Shown in pieces: positions 8,319 to 16,713 of a stretch of DNA of 64,000 nt. Below the pieces are notes generated by a model. It had not been told where the DNA came from, searched no databases, and worked only from the letters and a program-made list of their open reading frames with translations. The number at the start of each line of letters is the position of its first letter. Within the stretch, counting starts at the first letter, position 1. The translations under genes and the position numbers were made by a program. The stretch is from a bacterium 1XD8-76. Lineage in GTDB: Bacteria > Bacillota > Clostridia > Lachnospirales > Lachnospiraceae. The stretch is from contig RAZE01000017.1 in assembly GCA_003611955.1 (NCBI GenBank), positions 30,527 to 94,526 on the forward strand, read 5' to 3'.

Positions 8319-10059
8319 ACTGTTGTATTTTGGCTTGATCGCACTGGTATCTGTCCTCCTTGTCGGATGGCGGGGACTGGTGGAACAAAAGAAGCGCAGG
8401 GCGCTGGCGGAAAAATGGATCAGGGAGGAATACGGATCTGCGCCGCTTCCAAACCGGGGCAGGGATGAGGCTGCCGTGACCGGCAGCTATCTTCATGGAT
8501 CTCCGTCCTTTTTCCTGGACGATATCACCTGGAATGATCTGGATATGGAGCTTGTCTTTCGGCGGATAAACTACGCGAGATCTTCCGCGGGGGCCGGGGA
8601 GCTCTACCGGATGCTGCGCTGCCCCGTCATGGAGGAGGTGGTGCTGCGGGAGCGGGACCTGATGGCGGAGAGCATGGCACAGAAGGATGCCCTGCGGGAG
8701 CAGCTTTCCATGGCGCTGTGCGAGATCGGTTTTACCGGGGAGTACGCGCTGGAGGACTATCTGGACTATCTGGAAAACCTGGGGGAGAGGAGCAGCAGAA
8801 AGCATATTCTGATGGACTGTCTCTATCTTCCGGCTTTCCTTCTGCTGTTTTCCGAGCCTGCCCTGGGCGTGACGATATTGTTTGCGGTGCTTATGGTAAA
8901 CATTATGACCTACTTTAAGGAAAAGCGGGAGGTGGATCCCTACCTGGTCAGCTTTGCCTACATTCTGCGCATGATACGGGGGGCGGAGAAGATAAGCGGG
9001 GTGCTGGACAGAGCCCGCAGAAGCGGAAGTCTGATTGCGGGAGGCGCCGACAGGGAGGATATCTTTGAAAAATACCGGGGGATCCTGCTTAAGGATATCA
9101 GAGGGTTGGGAAGTTTCCGGAGTTTTTCCGGGGTGGCGATGTCGATGAGGAATCCGATGGGAGGCTCGGGACCTCTGGATATCCTGTTTGACTATCTGAA
9201 GATGGCGCTGCACCTGGATCTGATGAAATTTAACCAGATGTTGAGGATCGTCCGGGAGAAGGACGATGTGATAAGAGAGCTGGTGTCGGCCATCGGAACG
9301 ATAGACGCCTGTATCTCGATCGCGTATTATCGGGCGTCCTTAGAGAGCTTTTGCAGACCGGAGCAGGGCGGGGATTACGGACTGTGTGCGGTGGGGCTCT
9401 GCCATCCGCTTCTCGATGCGCCGGTGAAAAACGATATCGACACGAAAAAGTGCGTTCTGGTCACAGGCTCCAACGCCTCCGGAAAATCCACCTTTTTGAA
9501 GACCGCAGCGCTGGGGGCGGTGCTCGCGCAGACGATCTGCACGGTGCCCGCAGAGCGCTGGAGAGCGCCGTTTTACCGGGTGATGAGTTCCATGGCGCTG
9601 CGGGATGATCTGACCGGCGGGGAAAGCTATTTTATGGTGGAGATCAGGGCGCTGAAGCGGATTCTGGATGCCTGCGGGGAAGGACGGACGCCGGTTCTGT
9701 GCTTTGTGGACGAAGTGCTGCGGGGGACCAATACCGTGGAGCGGATCGCGGCGTCCAGCAGGATACTGCGGTCGCTGACCGGGGAGGGAGTGCTGTGCTT
9801 CGCGGCGACCCATGATATCGAATTGACCCATCTGCTGGAAGATGTTTATCACAACTATCATTTTGAGGAGACCATAGAAAACGGCGATATCAGCTTTAAT
9901 TATCTGCTGAAGAGGGGAAGGGCTCAGACCAGGAACGCGATCAGACTGCTGGAAGTGATGGGATATGACGGACGGGTGGTCCGGGAGGCGGAGGAGCTGG
10001 CGGAGAGGTTTCTTGAGACCGGCGAGTGGACAATGACAGGAAAGGACACGGTTATCTGA
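8311..10059 (+). CDS. Membrane-anchored MutS-like ATPase
   Basis: The C-terminal third of this 582-residue protein is a MutS-type ABC ATPase: Walker A TGSNASGKST (about 386-395), Walker B VLCFVDEVLRGTN (about 461-473) and an ATHDIEL switch. The middle resembles MutS lever/core helices. The mismatch-recognition domain of MutS1 and the Smr domain of MutS2 are both absent. There are hydrophobic segments at residues 3-20 and about 165-200, so it is probably membrane-bound. Proteins of this type are widespread in Firmicutes and Bacteroidetes and are usually annotated as DNA mismatch repair protein MutS; the real role is unknown. It overlaps the amidohydrolase gene, and rnhA follows after one base. 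Confidence 0.85.
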   Translation: MNELLYFGLIALVSVLLVGWRGLVEQKKRRALAEKWIREEYGSAPLPNRGRDEAAVTGSYLHGSPSFFLDDITWNDLDMELVFRRINYARSSAGAGELYRMLRCPVMEEVVLRERDLMAESMAQKDALREQLSMALCEIGFTGEYALEDYLDYLENLGERSSRKHILMDCLYLPAFLLLFSEPALGVTILFAVLMVNIMTYFKEKREVDPYLVSFAYILRMIRGAEKISGVLDRARRSGSLIAGGADREDIFEKYRGILLKDIRGLGSFRSFSGVAMSMRNPMGGSGPLDILFDYLKMALHLDLMKFNQMLRIVREKDDVIRELVSAIGTIDACISIAYYRASLESFCRPEQGGDYGLCAVGLCHPLLDAPVKNDIDTKKCVLVTGSNASGKSTFLKTAALGAVLAQTICTVPAERWRAPFYRVMSSMALRDDLTGGESYFMVEIRALKRILDACGEGRTPVLCFVDEVLRGTNTVERIAASSRILRSLTGEGVLCFAATHDIELTHLLEDVYHNYHFEETIENGDISFNYLLKRGRAQTRNAIRLLEVMGYDGRVVREAEELAERFLETGEWTMTGKDTVI

Positions 10060-10060
10060 T

Positions 10061-10534
10061 ATGGATGTAACGATATATACGGACGGCGCGGCGAGGGGAA
10101 ACCCGGACGGGCCGGGAGGATACGGCGCGGTGGTGCAGTATGTGGACGGCAAAGGAGTTTTGCATGAGAGGGAGTACAGCGCAGGGTACAGAAAGACCAC
10201 CAACAACCGCATGGAGCTGATGGCGGCGATCATTGGGCTGGAAGCGCTGATCAGACCCTGCCGGGTGGAGCTTATCTCCGATTCCAGGTATCTGGTGGAC
10301 GCCTTCGAGAAAGACTGGATCGGAGGCTGGCAGAGGAAGAACTGGAAGAAGGCGGACGGGGGCGCGGTGAAAAATGTGGATCTTTGGAAGCGGCTGTTGA
10401 AGGCGATGGAACCCCACCAGGTAAGGTTCAGCTGGGTGCGGGGGCATGACGGGCACCCGGAGAACGAGCGGTGCGATACTCTTGCCACGAACGCGGCGGA
10501 CGGTGAGGACTTACTTGACGATACGGGGCTGTAA
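10061..10534 (+). CDS. rnhA: Ribonuclease HI
   Basis: This 157-residue enzyme cuts the RNA strand of RNA:DNA hybrids. The four catalytic carboxylates are visible as D8 (IYTDGAARGNPGP-type motif), E52 (NNRMELMA), D74 (ISDSRYLV) and D139 (NERCDTLA), and H129 lies in the flexible loop (WVRGHDGHPENE). The tryptophan-rich basic protrusion (GGWQRKNWKKADG) is present, as in E. coli-type RNase HI. It starts one base after the MutS-like gene and probably ends this operon; a promoter for the next small gene lies in its last codons. Confidence 0.96.
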   Translation: MDVTIYTDGAARGNPDGPGGYGAVVQYVDGKGVLHEREYSAGYRKTTNNRMELMAAIIGLEALIRPCRVELISDSRYLVDAFEKDWIGGWQRKNWKKADGGAVKNVDLWKRLLKAMEPHQVRFSWVRGHDGHPENERCDTLATNAADGEDLLDDTGL

Positions 10535-10544
10535 GTGGTATACT
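10515..10544 (+). promoter_or_regulatory. Sigma-A promoter for the small membrane protein gene
   Basis: TTGACG (10515-10520), an 18-base spacer and TATACT (10539-10544). It overlaps the 3' end of rnhA and predicts a start about 40 bases before the small gene. Confidence 0.65.
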
Positions 10545-10591
10545 GTGCATAGGCTTTGAGCGGATTATACTATAGAAAGAAGGAATAGGCG

Positions 10592-10762
10592 ATGGGTGCT
10601 GGAACGTCATTTGGAATCTACTTTCTGGCGTATGCTATTGTTTTTGTGCTTGTAGCGGTTTTGGTGGTCGCGGCATGTTTTATCGGAGTAAAATGGAGAA
10701 AGAACAAGGACGCGAAGATGATGCTGACGGATGGTGCTGCGGGAGAAAACAGTAAGGCATAA
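10592..10762 (+). CDS. 56-residue single-pass membrane protein
   Basis: ATG 10592 is preceded by GAAGGA at a normal distance. The product is a short N-terminus, a long hydrophobic helix (about residues 9-33, YFLAYAIVFVLVAVLVVAAC) and a basic then neutral tail (KWRKNKDAK). It has its own promoter (10515-10544) and its own terminator (10770-10799), which argues that it is a real monocistronic gene. No family is recognised. Confidence 0.65.
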   Translation: MGAGTSFGIYFLAYAIVFVLVAVLVVAACFIGVKWRKNKDAKMMLTDGAAGENSKA

Positions 10763-10769
10763 CAACAGG

Positions 10770-10799
10770 GGATGTTCATGGAGACATGGACATCCTTTT
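10770..10799 (+). terminator. Intrinsic terminator after the small membrane protein
   Basis: An 11-bp stem (GGATGTTCATG with CATGGACATCC, one G-T pair) is closed by a GAGA tetraloop and followed by TTTT. Confidence 0.8.
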
Positions 10800-10815
10800 G
10801 CGTATTTTCGCAAAA
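10796..10815. repeat. Inverted repeat upstream of the WYL regulator gene
   Basis: TTTTGCG and CGCAAAA form perfect 7-bp arms around TATTTT, 37 bases before the regulator start. It could be an operator for the WYL protein or a second terminator hairpin. No dedicated promoter is clear. Confidence 0.4.
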
Positions 10816-10851
10816 ACAGCAGCAGAAAGAGCTTATGGATGAGAGATTAGT

Positions 10852-11838
10852 ATGCCAAAATCAGAGAAACAAAAACTAAAATTATTATATCTGTTAAAGA
10901 TATTGACGGAGCAGACTGACGAACAGCATCCGATGCCGATGGCAGTTCTGCTGGAGAAATTAAAGGCGGAGGAGATCAGCGCGGAGAGGAAGAGCGTATA
11001 CCACGACATCAACTGTCTGATCGATTTCGGCGTGGACATTGTCTTTGATTCCGCCAGAAACAACGGCGGCTATTATCTGGCTTCCAGAGATTTTGAACTG
11101 CCGGAGTGCAAGCTTCTTGTCGATGCGGTCTCCGCGTCGCGGTTTATCACGAGATCAAAGTCGGAGCAGCTGATCCGGAAGATCGAGAAGCTGGCAAGTA
11201 AGTACGAAGCGGTGCAGCTGCAGCGTCAGGTCTACACATCCGGACAGATCAAAAATGAGAACGAGAGCATTTACTACCATGTGGATGTGATCCACACGGC
11301 AATCCACGAAAACAGACAGATATCTTTTCCGTATCTGGAATGGAACCTGCAGAAAAAGCTGGTGCCGAGAAAGGGCGGTGAGCCCTACCGGATCAGTCCC
11401 TGGTCGCTGATGTGGAACGATGAGAACTATTATCTGATCGGCTACGACGCCCGGGCGGGAATGCTGAAACATTTCAGGGTGGATAAGATCGGCCCGATCG
11501 AGATGCTGGACCTGCGCAGGGAGGGGGAGGAAGCCTTTCAGAAATGCGATCTGTCGGCGTACTCCACGAAGACTTTCGGCATGTACGGCGGGGAGGAGGA
11601 GATCGTGACGCTGAGCTTTCCGAATACGCTGGTGGGCGTGGTGTTGGACCGGTTTGGGAAGGATGTCTCTCTGCAGAAACTTTCCGACGACAGGTTCGCG
11701 GTGCATGTGAAGGTGATGGTCAGCAGACAGTTTTACGGCTGGCTCGCGGGCGTCGGGAAGGATGTGAAGGTGACGGCGCCGGAGCAGGTGAAGGACGGAT
11801 ACCGGAGTTATCTGACGGAGATTTTGGAAAGCGACTGA
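10852..11838 (+). CDS. WYL-domain transcriptional regulator
   Basis: The 328-residue protein has an N-terminal winged HTH (KLKLLYLLKIL, then SAERKSVYHDINCLIDFGV), a WYL domain (about 135-220; ISFPYLEW, YRISPWSLMWNDENYYLIGYD, FRVDKI) and a C-terminal WCX-type extension (VTLSFPNTLVGVVLDRFG, FYGWLAGVG). WYL proteins sense nucleic-acid or nucleotide ligands in several studied cases. It lies 16 bases before nrdD and is probably co-transcribed with it, so it may couple nucleotide or DNA status to the reductase; that link is inferred only from position. Confidence 0.9.
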   Translation: MPKSEKQKLKLLYLLKILTEQTDEQHPMPMAVLLEKLKAEEISAERKSVYHDINCLIDFGVDIVFDSARNNGGYYLASRDFELPECKLLVDAVSASRFITRSKSEQLIRKIEKLASKYEAVQLQRQVYTSGQIKNENESIYYHVDVIHTAIHENRQISFPYLEWNLQKKLVPRKGGEPYRISPWSLMWNDENYYLIGYDARAGMLKHFRVDKIGPIEMLDLRREGEEAFQKCDLSAYSTKTFGMYGGEEEIVTLSFPNTLVGVVLDRFGKDVSLQKLSDDRFAVHVKVMVSRQFYGWLAGVGKDVKVTAPEQVKDGYRSYLTEILESD

Positions 11839-11854
11839 CGCAGGAGAGATAAAA

Positions 11855-14020
11855 ATGACCATGGAGACCAATTACAACGAGAGATACAAACCGCGTTATC
11901 AGATCCATATCGTCAAAAAGGACGGCGCGCGCGAGCCTTTCCAGGTGCAGAAGGTGGTCGATGCGGTGGGAAAGAGCGCCTACCGCGTGATGGTGGAGCT
12001 GACGGAGGAGGAGAAGGGGCAAATCTGCGAGCTTGTCATCGAGAAGGCGCAGGAGGAGCAGATGACACAGATCCCCATCGAGGTCATGCATCATGTGGTG
12101 GAGTATGCGCTAGAGAGGATCAATCCCCTTGTGGCAAAGAGTTATCGGGATTACCGCAACTACAAGCAGGACTTTGTGCATATGCTGGACGAGGTCTACA
12201 AGAAGAGCCAGTCCATCATGTACATGGGGGACAGGGAGAACGCCAACACGGATTCGGCGCTTGTCTCCACAAGGCGGAGTCTGATTTTTAACCAGTTGAA
12301 TCGTGAGATGTACCAGAAATTTTTCCTGACGCGGGAGGAGATCCAGGCGGCGCGGGACGGGTATATCTATATCCACGACATGTCCGCCAGGCGGGACACG
12401 ATGAACTGCTGTCTGTTCAACATCGGCGAGGTGCTGCACGGCGGCTTTGAGATGGGAAACGTCTGGTACAATGAGCCGAAGACGCTGGACACGGCGTTCG
12501 ACGTGATGGGGGATATCGTTCTGTCGGCGGCGAGCCAGCAGTACGGCGGGTTCACGGTGCCGGAGGTGGATAAGCTGCTGGTGCCCTACGCGGAGAAATC
12601 TTACCGCAGAAATCTGGAGAAATATATCTCCCTGGGGCTTTCGGAGGAAAAGGCGCAGGGACAGGCGTGGAAGGATCTGGAGAAGGAGATGGAGCAGGGC
12701 TTCCAGGGCTGGGAGTATAAATTTAATACCGTGGCGTCGAGCCGCGGGGATTATCCGTTTATCACGGTGACAGCGGGGCTCGGCAGGGACAGGTTTGCCC
12801 GCCTTGCGACGAGGACTCTGCTGGAGGTGCGGAAGGGCGGACAGGGCAAAAAAGGGCGCAAAAAGCCGGTGCTGTTTCCGAAGATCGTCTTTCTGTACGA
12901 CAAGGATCTGCACGGCTCGGGCTGCGAGCTGGAGGAATTGTTTGAGGCGGGGGTGGCATGTTCCGCCAGGACCATGTACCCAGACTGGCTCTCTCTGACG
13001 GGGGAGGGCTATGTGGCGGAGATGTACAAAAAATACGGCAGGGTGATCTCGCCCATGGGTTGCCGGGCGTTTCTGTCCCCCTGGTACGAGCGGGGCGGCA
13101 TGGAGCCGGCGGACGAGGAGGATAAGCCGGTCTTCCTGGGGCGGTTCAATATCGGCGTGGTGTCTCTGCATCTGCCGATGATCCTGGCGAAAGCGAGGCA
13201 GGAGAGCAGGGATTTTTACGAGGTGTTGGATCACTATCTGGAGCTGATCAGGCGTCTGCACCTCAGGACTTACGCCTATCTGGGAGAGATGAAGGCGTCC
13301 AACAATCCGCTGGCCTACTGCGAGGGAGGCTTTTACGGTGGGCATCTCGGCTTCCACGACAAAATCAAGCCGGTGCTGGCCTCCGCCACCGCGAGCTTCG
13401 GCATCACGGCATTGAATGAGCTACAGATGCTCTACAACGGGAAGTCGCTGGCGGAGGATGGTGAATTTGCGCTTCAGGTAATGCGGCATATCAACGACAG
13501 GGTGGGGCAGTATAAGAAGGAGGACAAACGTCTCTACGCGATCTACGGAACGCCGGCGGAGAACCTCTGCGGGCAGCAGGTGGAGCAGTTCCGGGCGAAA
13601 TACGGCATTGTGGAGGGCGTTTCCGACAGAGAGTATGTGTCCAACAGCTTTCACTGCCATGTGGCGGAGGATATCACGCCGATAGAAAAGCAGGATCTGG
13701 AGAAGCGGTTCTGGGATTACTTTAACGGCGGAAAGATCCAGTATGTAAAATACCCGATAGACTATAATATGGAAGCGATCCGCACGCTTGTCCGGCGCGC
13801 CATGGAGATGGGCTTTTACGAGGGCGTGAATCTCTCACTGGCGTACTGCGACGACTGCGGGCACCAGGAGCTGGAGATGGATGTGTGCCCGAAGTGCGGC
13901 AGCAGGAATCTGACGAAGATCGACCGGATGAACGGGTATCTCGCCTACTCGCGGGTGCACGGGGACACGAGGCTGTGCGACGCGAAGATGGCGGAGATAA
14001 AGGAGAGAAGGAGCATGTGA
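11855..14020 (+). CDS. nrdD: Anaerobic (class III) ribonucleoside-triphosphate reductase
   Basis: The 721-residue glycyl-radical enzyme makes deoxynucleotides without oxygen. An ATP-cone regulatory domain is at about 15-105 (IVKKDGAREPFQVQKVVDAV). The catalytic barrel follows, with MNCCLFNIGEVLHGG and VACSARTMYPDW. The C-terminal zinc site is C665, C668, C678 and C681 (CDDCG, CPKCG). The glycyl-radical loop is RMNGYLAYSRVHGD with G694. The length fits the family. The radical-SAM activase NrdG, usually next to nrdD, is not found here; the next gene is an unrelated redox fusion. ATG 11855 has a GGAGAG site upstream. Confidence 0.96.
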   Translation: MTMETNYNERYKPRYQIHIVKKDGAREPFQVQKVVDAVGKSAYRVMVELTEEEKGQICELVIEKAQEEQMTQIPIEVMHHVVEYALERINPLVAKSYRDYRNYKQDFVHMLDEVYKKSQSIMYMGDRENANTDSALVSTRRSLIFNQLNREMYQKFFLTREEIQAARDGYIYIHDMSARRDTMNCCLFNIGEVLHGGFEMGNVWYNEPKTLDTAFDVMGDIVLSAASQQYGGFTVPEVDKLLVPYAEKSYRRNLEKYISLGLSEEKAQGQAWKDLEKEMEQGFQGWEYKFNTVASSRGDYPFITVTAGLGRDRFARLATRTLLEVRKGGQGKKGRKKPVLFPKIVFLYDKDLHGSGCELEELFEAGVACSARTMYPDWLSLTGEGYVAEMYKKYGRVISPMGCRAFLSPWYERGGMEPADEEDKPVFLGRFNIGVVSLHLPMILAKARQESRDFYEVLDHYLELIRRLHLRTYAYLGEMKASNNPLAYCEGGFYGGHLGFHDKIKPVLASATASFGITALNELQMLYNGKSLAEDGEFALQVMRHINDRVGQYKKEDKRLYAIYGTPAENLCGQQVEQFRAKYGIVEGVSDREYVSNSFHCHVAEDITPIEKQDLEKRFWDYFNGGKIQYVKYPIDYNMEAIRTLVRRAMEMGFYEGVNLSLAYCDDCGHQELEMDVCPKCGSRNLTKIDRMNGYLAYSRVHGDTRLCDAKMAEIKERRSM

Positions 14021-14043
14021 TGTGCGATGGAAAGGAGAAAAAA

Positions 14044-16638
14044 ATGAAAATATTGGTAATTGGCGGGGTGGCGGCCGGCACGAAGGCCGCTGCAAAGTGC
14101 ATGCGCGAGGACCGCAGCGCGGAGGTGACGATCATCACGAAAGGCGAGGATATTTCCTACGCGGGATGCGGTCTGCCCTACTATGTGGGCGGGCTGATCG
14201 AGAGCAGGGAGGAGCTGATCGTCAATACGCCTCAGAAATATGAGGGGCTGACCGGTGCTGCGGTACATACCGGAGTGGAGGCGGAGCGCGTTGACTTCGA
14301 GGGAAAGAAGGTGCAGGCGAAGCGGATCTCCACCGGGGACACAGTGGAATATGATTACGACAGACTGATCATCGCGACGGGGGCATCTCCGATCGTGCCG
14401 CCGATTCCCGGGGCAGGGCTGCCCGGCGTCTTTGCGATGCGTACGCCGGACCACGCGATCGGATTAAAAGATTATATTCAGGAGAATAACTGTAGAAAGG
14501 CCGTGGTGGTAGGCGGCGGATTTATCGGCCTGGAGATCGCCGAAAATATCAGGGCTCAGGGGCTGACGGTGACGGTGGTGGACCTGGCGCCCCAGATCCT
14601 GCCCGGTATTCTGGATCCGGAGATGGCGGATTTCGCGAAGAAGCAGTTGAAGAAGAGCGGGATTTCCGTGCATACCGGTGTGAAAGTGGAAGCAGTGGAA
14701 GGAATCGAAAAGGCGGAGGGTGTGAAGACTGACGCGGGGGTATTCGGCGCTGATGTGGTGGTGATGAGCGTGGGAATCCGCCCCAATACGGCATTTTTGC
14801 AGGACAGCGGCCTTGCGATGGAGAGGGGTACGATCGTGGTGGACGACAGGATGGCGACGAATGTGCAGGATGTCTACGCGGCGGGGGACTGCTGTATGGT
14901 GAAGAACCGCCTGACGGGAGCGCCGCAGTGGTCGCCGATGGGTTCCACCGCCAACTATGCGGGCAGGACGCTGGCTCAGGTGCTGAACGGAAAAGACAAG
15001 GCGTACGCCGGATGTCTCGGTACGGGTGTTGTGAAGCTGCCGGGATTAAACGCGGGAAAGACGGGACTGACGGAAGGGCAGGCGAAAGCGGCGGGGTTTG
15101 ATGTGGAGACAGTGCTGGCCGTGGTGGATGACAAGGCCCACTATTATCCGGGGGCGGACAGCTTCATCATCAAGCTGGCGGCGGACAAAACGACCCACAG
15201 ACTGCTGGGCGTGCAGGTGCTCGGCGCGGGAGCGGTGGATAAGATCGTGGATATCGCCGTGACGGGAATTTCTCTGGGGGCGAAGGTGGAGGATTTCGAG
15301 AATATGGACATGGCTTACGCGCCGCCCTTCTCCACGGCGATCCATCCGTTCGTACAGGTCTGCTATATCATGGAGAACAAGCTGGCGGGAGAATTTGAGA
15401 CGATCACGCCGGCGGCTTACCAGGCGGGAGCTGCGAAGGGCTACCAGGTGATCGACGTAATGCCTGCGGCAAAGATCCCGGGGGCACGCTGGGTGAATCT
15501 GTCCAGGGTGAACGGACCGGTGGAGGGGATCGGGAAGGATGAGAAACTGCTCCTTGTCTGCGCGAAGGGCAAGAGAGGATATTTCCTGCAGAACAGGCTG
15601 AAAGCTTACGGCTATACCCATACAAGAGTGCTGGAGGGCGGTGTGACCTTCAACGAGGTGAAGGTGGAGGGAGCAAAATCCACCGTATCGGAGGAGGATG
15701 TGAAACGTGTGAAGGCGTTGGGATGTCTGCAGGACAAGAATCATCCCGATCGGTTTAACGTGCGCGTGATCACCAGAAACGGCAAGATCACGGCAAAGGA
15801 ACAGCAGTGCATCGCGGAGGCGGCGGAGAAGTTCGGCACCGGGGAGGTGACGATGACGACCAGGCTGACGCTGGAAATTCAGGGGGTTCCCTATGACAGG
15901 ATCGAGGAAGTGCGCGAGTACCTGATGCGGGAGGGCCTGGAGACCGGCGGCACGGGATCCAAAGTGCGTCCTGTGGTTTCCTGCAAGGGCACGACCTGTC
16001 AGTACGGACTGATCGATACCTTTGCGCTCTCGGAGGAGATCCACGAGAGATTTTACAAGGGCTTTAGCGATGTGAAACTGCCCCATAAATTCAAGATCGC
16101 GGTGGGCGGGTGCCCGAATAACTGCGTGAAGCCGGATCTGAACGATCTGGGCGTGATCGGGCAGAGAGTGCCCGTGGTGGACGAGAGTCTCTGCCGCGGC
16201 TGCAAGATCTGTCAGGTGGAGAGCGGCTGTCCGCTGAAGGACGCGAAAGTGGAAGAGGTGAATGGCGGGAGGAAGTTGAAGATCGATAAGGCGGCATGCA
16301 ACCACTGCGGGCGCTGTATCGGGAAATGTCCCTTCGGCGCGGTCAAGGAAGCGGAGACGGGATACCGCATCTACATCGGCGGCCGCTGGGGCAAGAGAGT
16401 GGCTCACGGCCAGGCGCTGGAAAAGATCTTTACGGACAAAGAGGAAGTGATGCAGGTGATCGAAAAGGCGATCCTGTTCTTCCGGGATGAAGGCATTACC
16501 GGGGAACGCTTTGCGGATACCATCGACAGACTGGGCTTTTCCTATGTGCAGGATAAGCTGATGAGCGATGAACTGCTGAGACGAAAAGAGGAAGTCATCA
16601 GAGCGCAGAAGCATCTTGTGGGCGGGGCGACCTGTTAA
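14044..16638 (+). CDS. Four-module CoA-disulfide-reductase / rhodanese / sulfite-reductase-like / ferredoxin fusion
   Basis: The 864-residue protein combines four modules. Residues 1-450 are a CoA-disulfide-reductase-type flavoprotein: FAD motif VIGGVAAGTKAA, single redox Cys C42 in AGCGLPYY, and NAD motif VVVGGGFIGLEIAE. Residues 460-545 are a rhodanese domain with the active loop C506-AKGKRG. Residues 570-710 resemble one ferredoxin-like/siroheme half-domain of sulfite reductase, with C647/C652 (CKGTTC) and C690/C694 (CPNNC). Residues 715-765 are two 4Fe-4S motifs (C717, C720, C723, C729; C752, C755, C758, C762). This implies electron flow between NAD(P)H, FAD, Fe-S and a sulfur substrate; the actual substrate is unknown. 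ATG 14044 follows AAAGGAG by five to six bases; the frame extends upstream only as an overlap with nrdD. Confidence 0.88.
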   Translation: MKILVIGGVAAGTKAAAKCMREDRSAEVTIITKGEDISYAGCGLPYYVGGLIESREELIVNTPQKYEGLTGAAVHTGVEAERVDFEGKKVQAKRISTGDTVEYDYDRLIIATGASPIVPPIPGAGLPGVFAMRTPDHAIGLKDYIQENNCRKAVVVGGGFIGLEIAENIRAQGLTVTVVDLAPQILPGILDPEMADFAKKQLKKSGISVHTGVKVEAVEGIEKAEGVKTDAGVFGADVVVMSVGIRPNTAFLQDSGLAMERGTIVVDDRMATNVQDVYAAGDCCMVKNRLTGAPQWSPMGSTANYAGRTLAQVLNGKDKAYAGCLGTGVVKLPGLNAGKTGLTEGQAKAAGFDVETVLAVVDDKAHYYPGADSFIIKLAADKTTHRLLGVQVLGAGAVDKIVDIAVTGISLGAKVEDFENMDMAYAPPFSTAIHPFVQVCYIMENKLAGEFETITPAAYQAGAAKGYQVIDVMPAAKIPGARWVNLSRVNGPVEGIGKDEKLLLVCAKGKRGYFLQNRLKAYGYTHTRVLEGGVTFNEVKVEGAKSTVSEEDVKRVKALGCLQDKNHPDRFNVRVITRNGKITAKEQQCIAEAAEKFGTGEVTMTTRLTLEIQGVPYDRIEEVREYLMREGLETGGTGSKVRPVVSCKGTTCQYGLIDTFALSEEIHERFYKGFSDVKLPHKFKIAVGGCPNNCVKPDLNDLGVIGQRVPVVDESLCRGCKICQVESGCPLKDAKVEEVNGGRKLKIDKAACNHCGRCIGKCPFGAVKEAETGYRIYIGGRWGKRVAHGQALEKIFTDKEEVMQVIEKAILFFRDEGITGERFADTIDRLGFSYVQDKLMSDELLRRKEEVIRAQKHLVGGATC

Positions 16639-16645
16639 AAAATGG

Positions 16646-16674
16646 TTTCTTATGTCCGTGAAATATGGTATACT
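16646..16674 (+). promoter_or_regulatory. Extended -10 promoter for glyA
   Basis: TGGTATACT at 16666-16674 forms an extended -10; the -35 (TTTCTT at 16646-16651, 17-base spacing) is weak. The start would be about 33 bases before glyA. Confidence 0.5.
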
Positions 16675-16713
16675 GTAAGTCATGGAAAAAGAAAGAAGAA
16701 GGGAGAGTGAGCG

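Noticed and set aside
13885..14043. Upstream extension of the redox fusion frame into nrdD
   Set aside because: The strong AAAGGAG site and FAD-motif position fix the start at 14044; the upstream part only overlaps nrdD.
15046..16683. A 545-codon minus-strand frame across the redox fusion gene
   Set aside because: Antisense shadow of a well-supported multi-domain gene; no family resemblance and biased composition.
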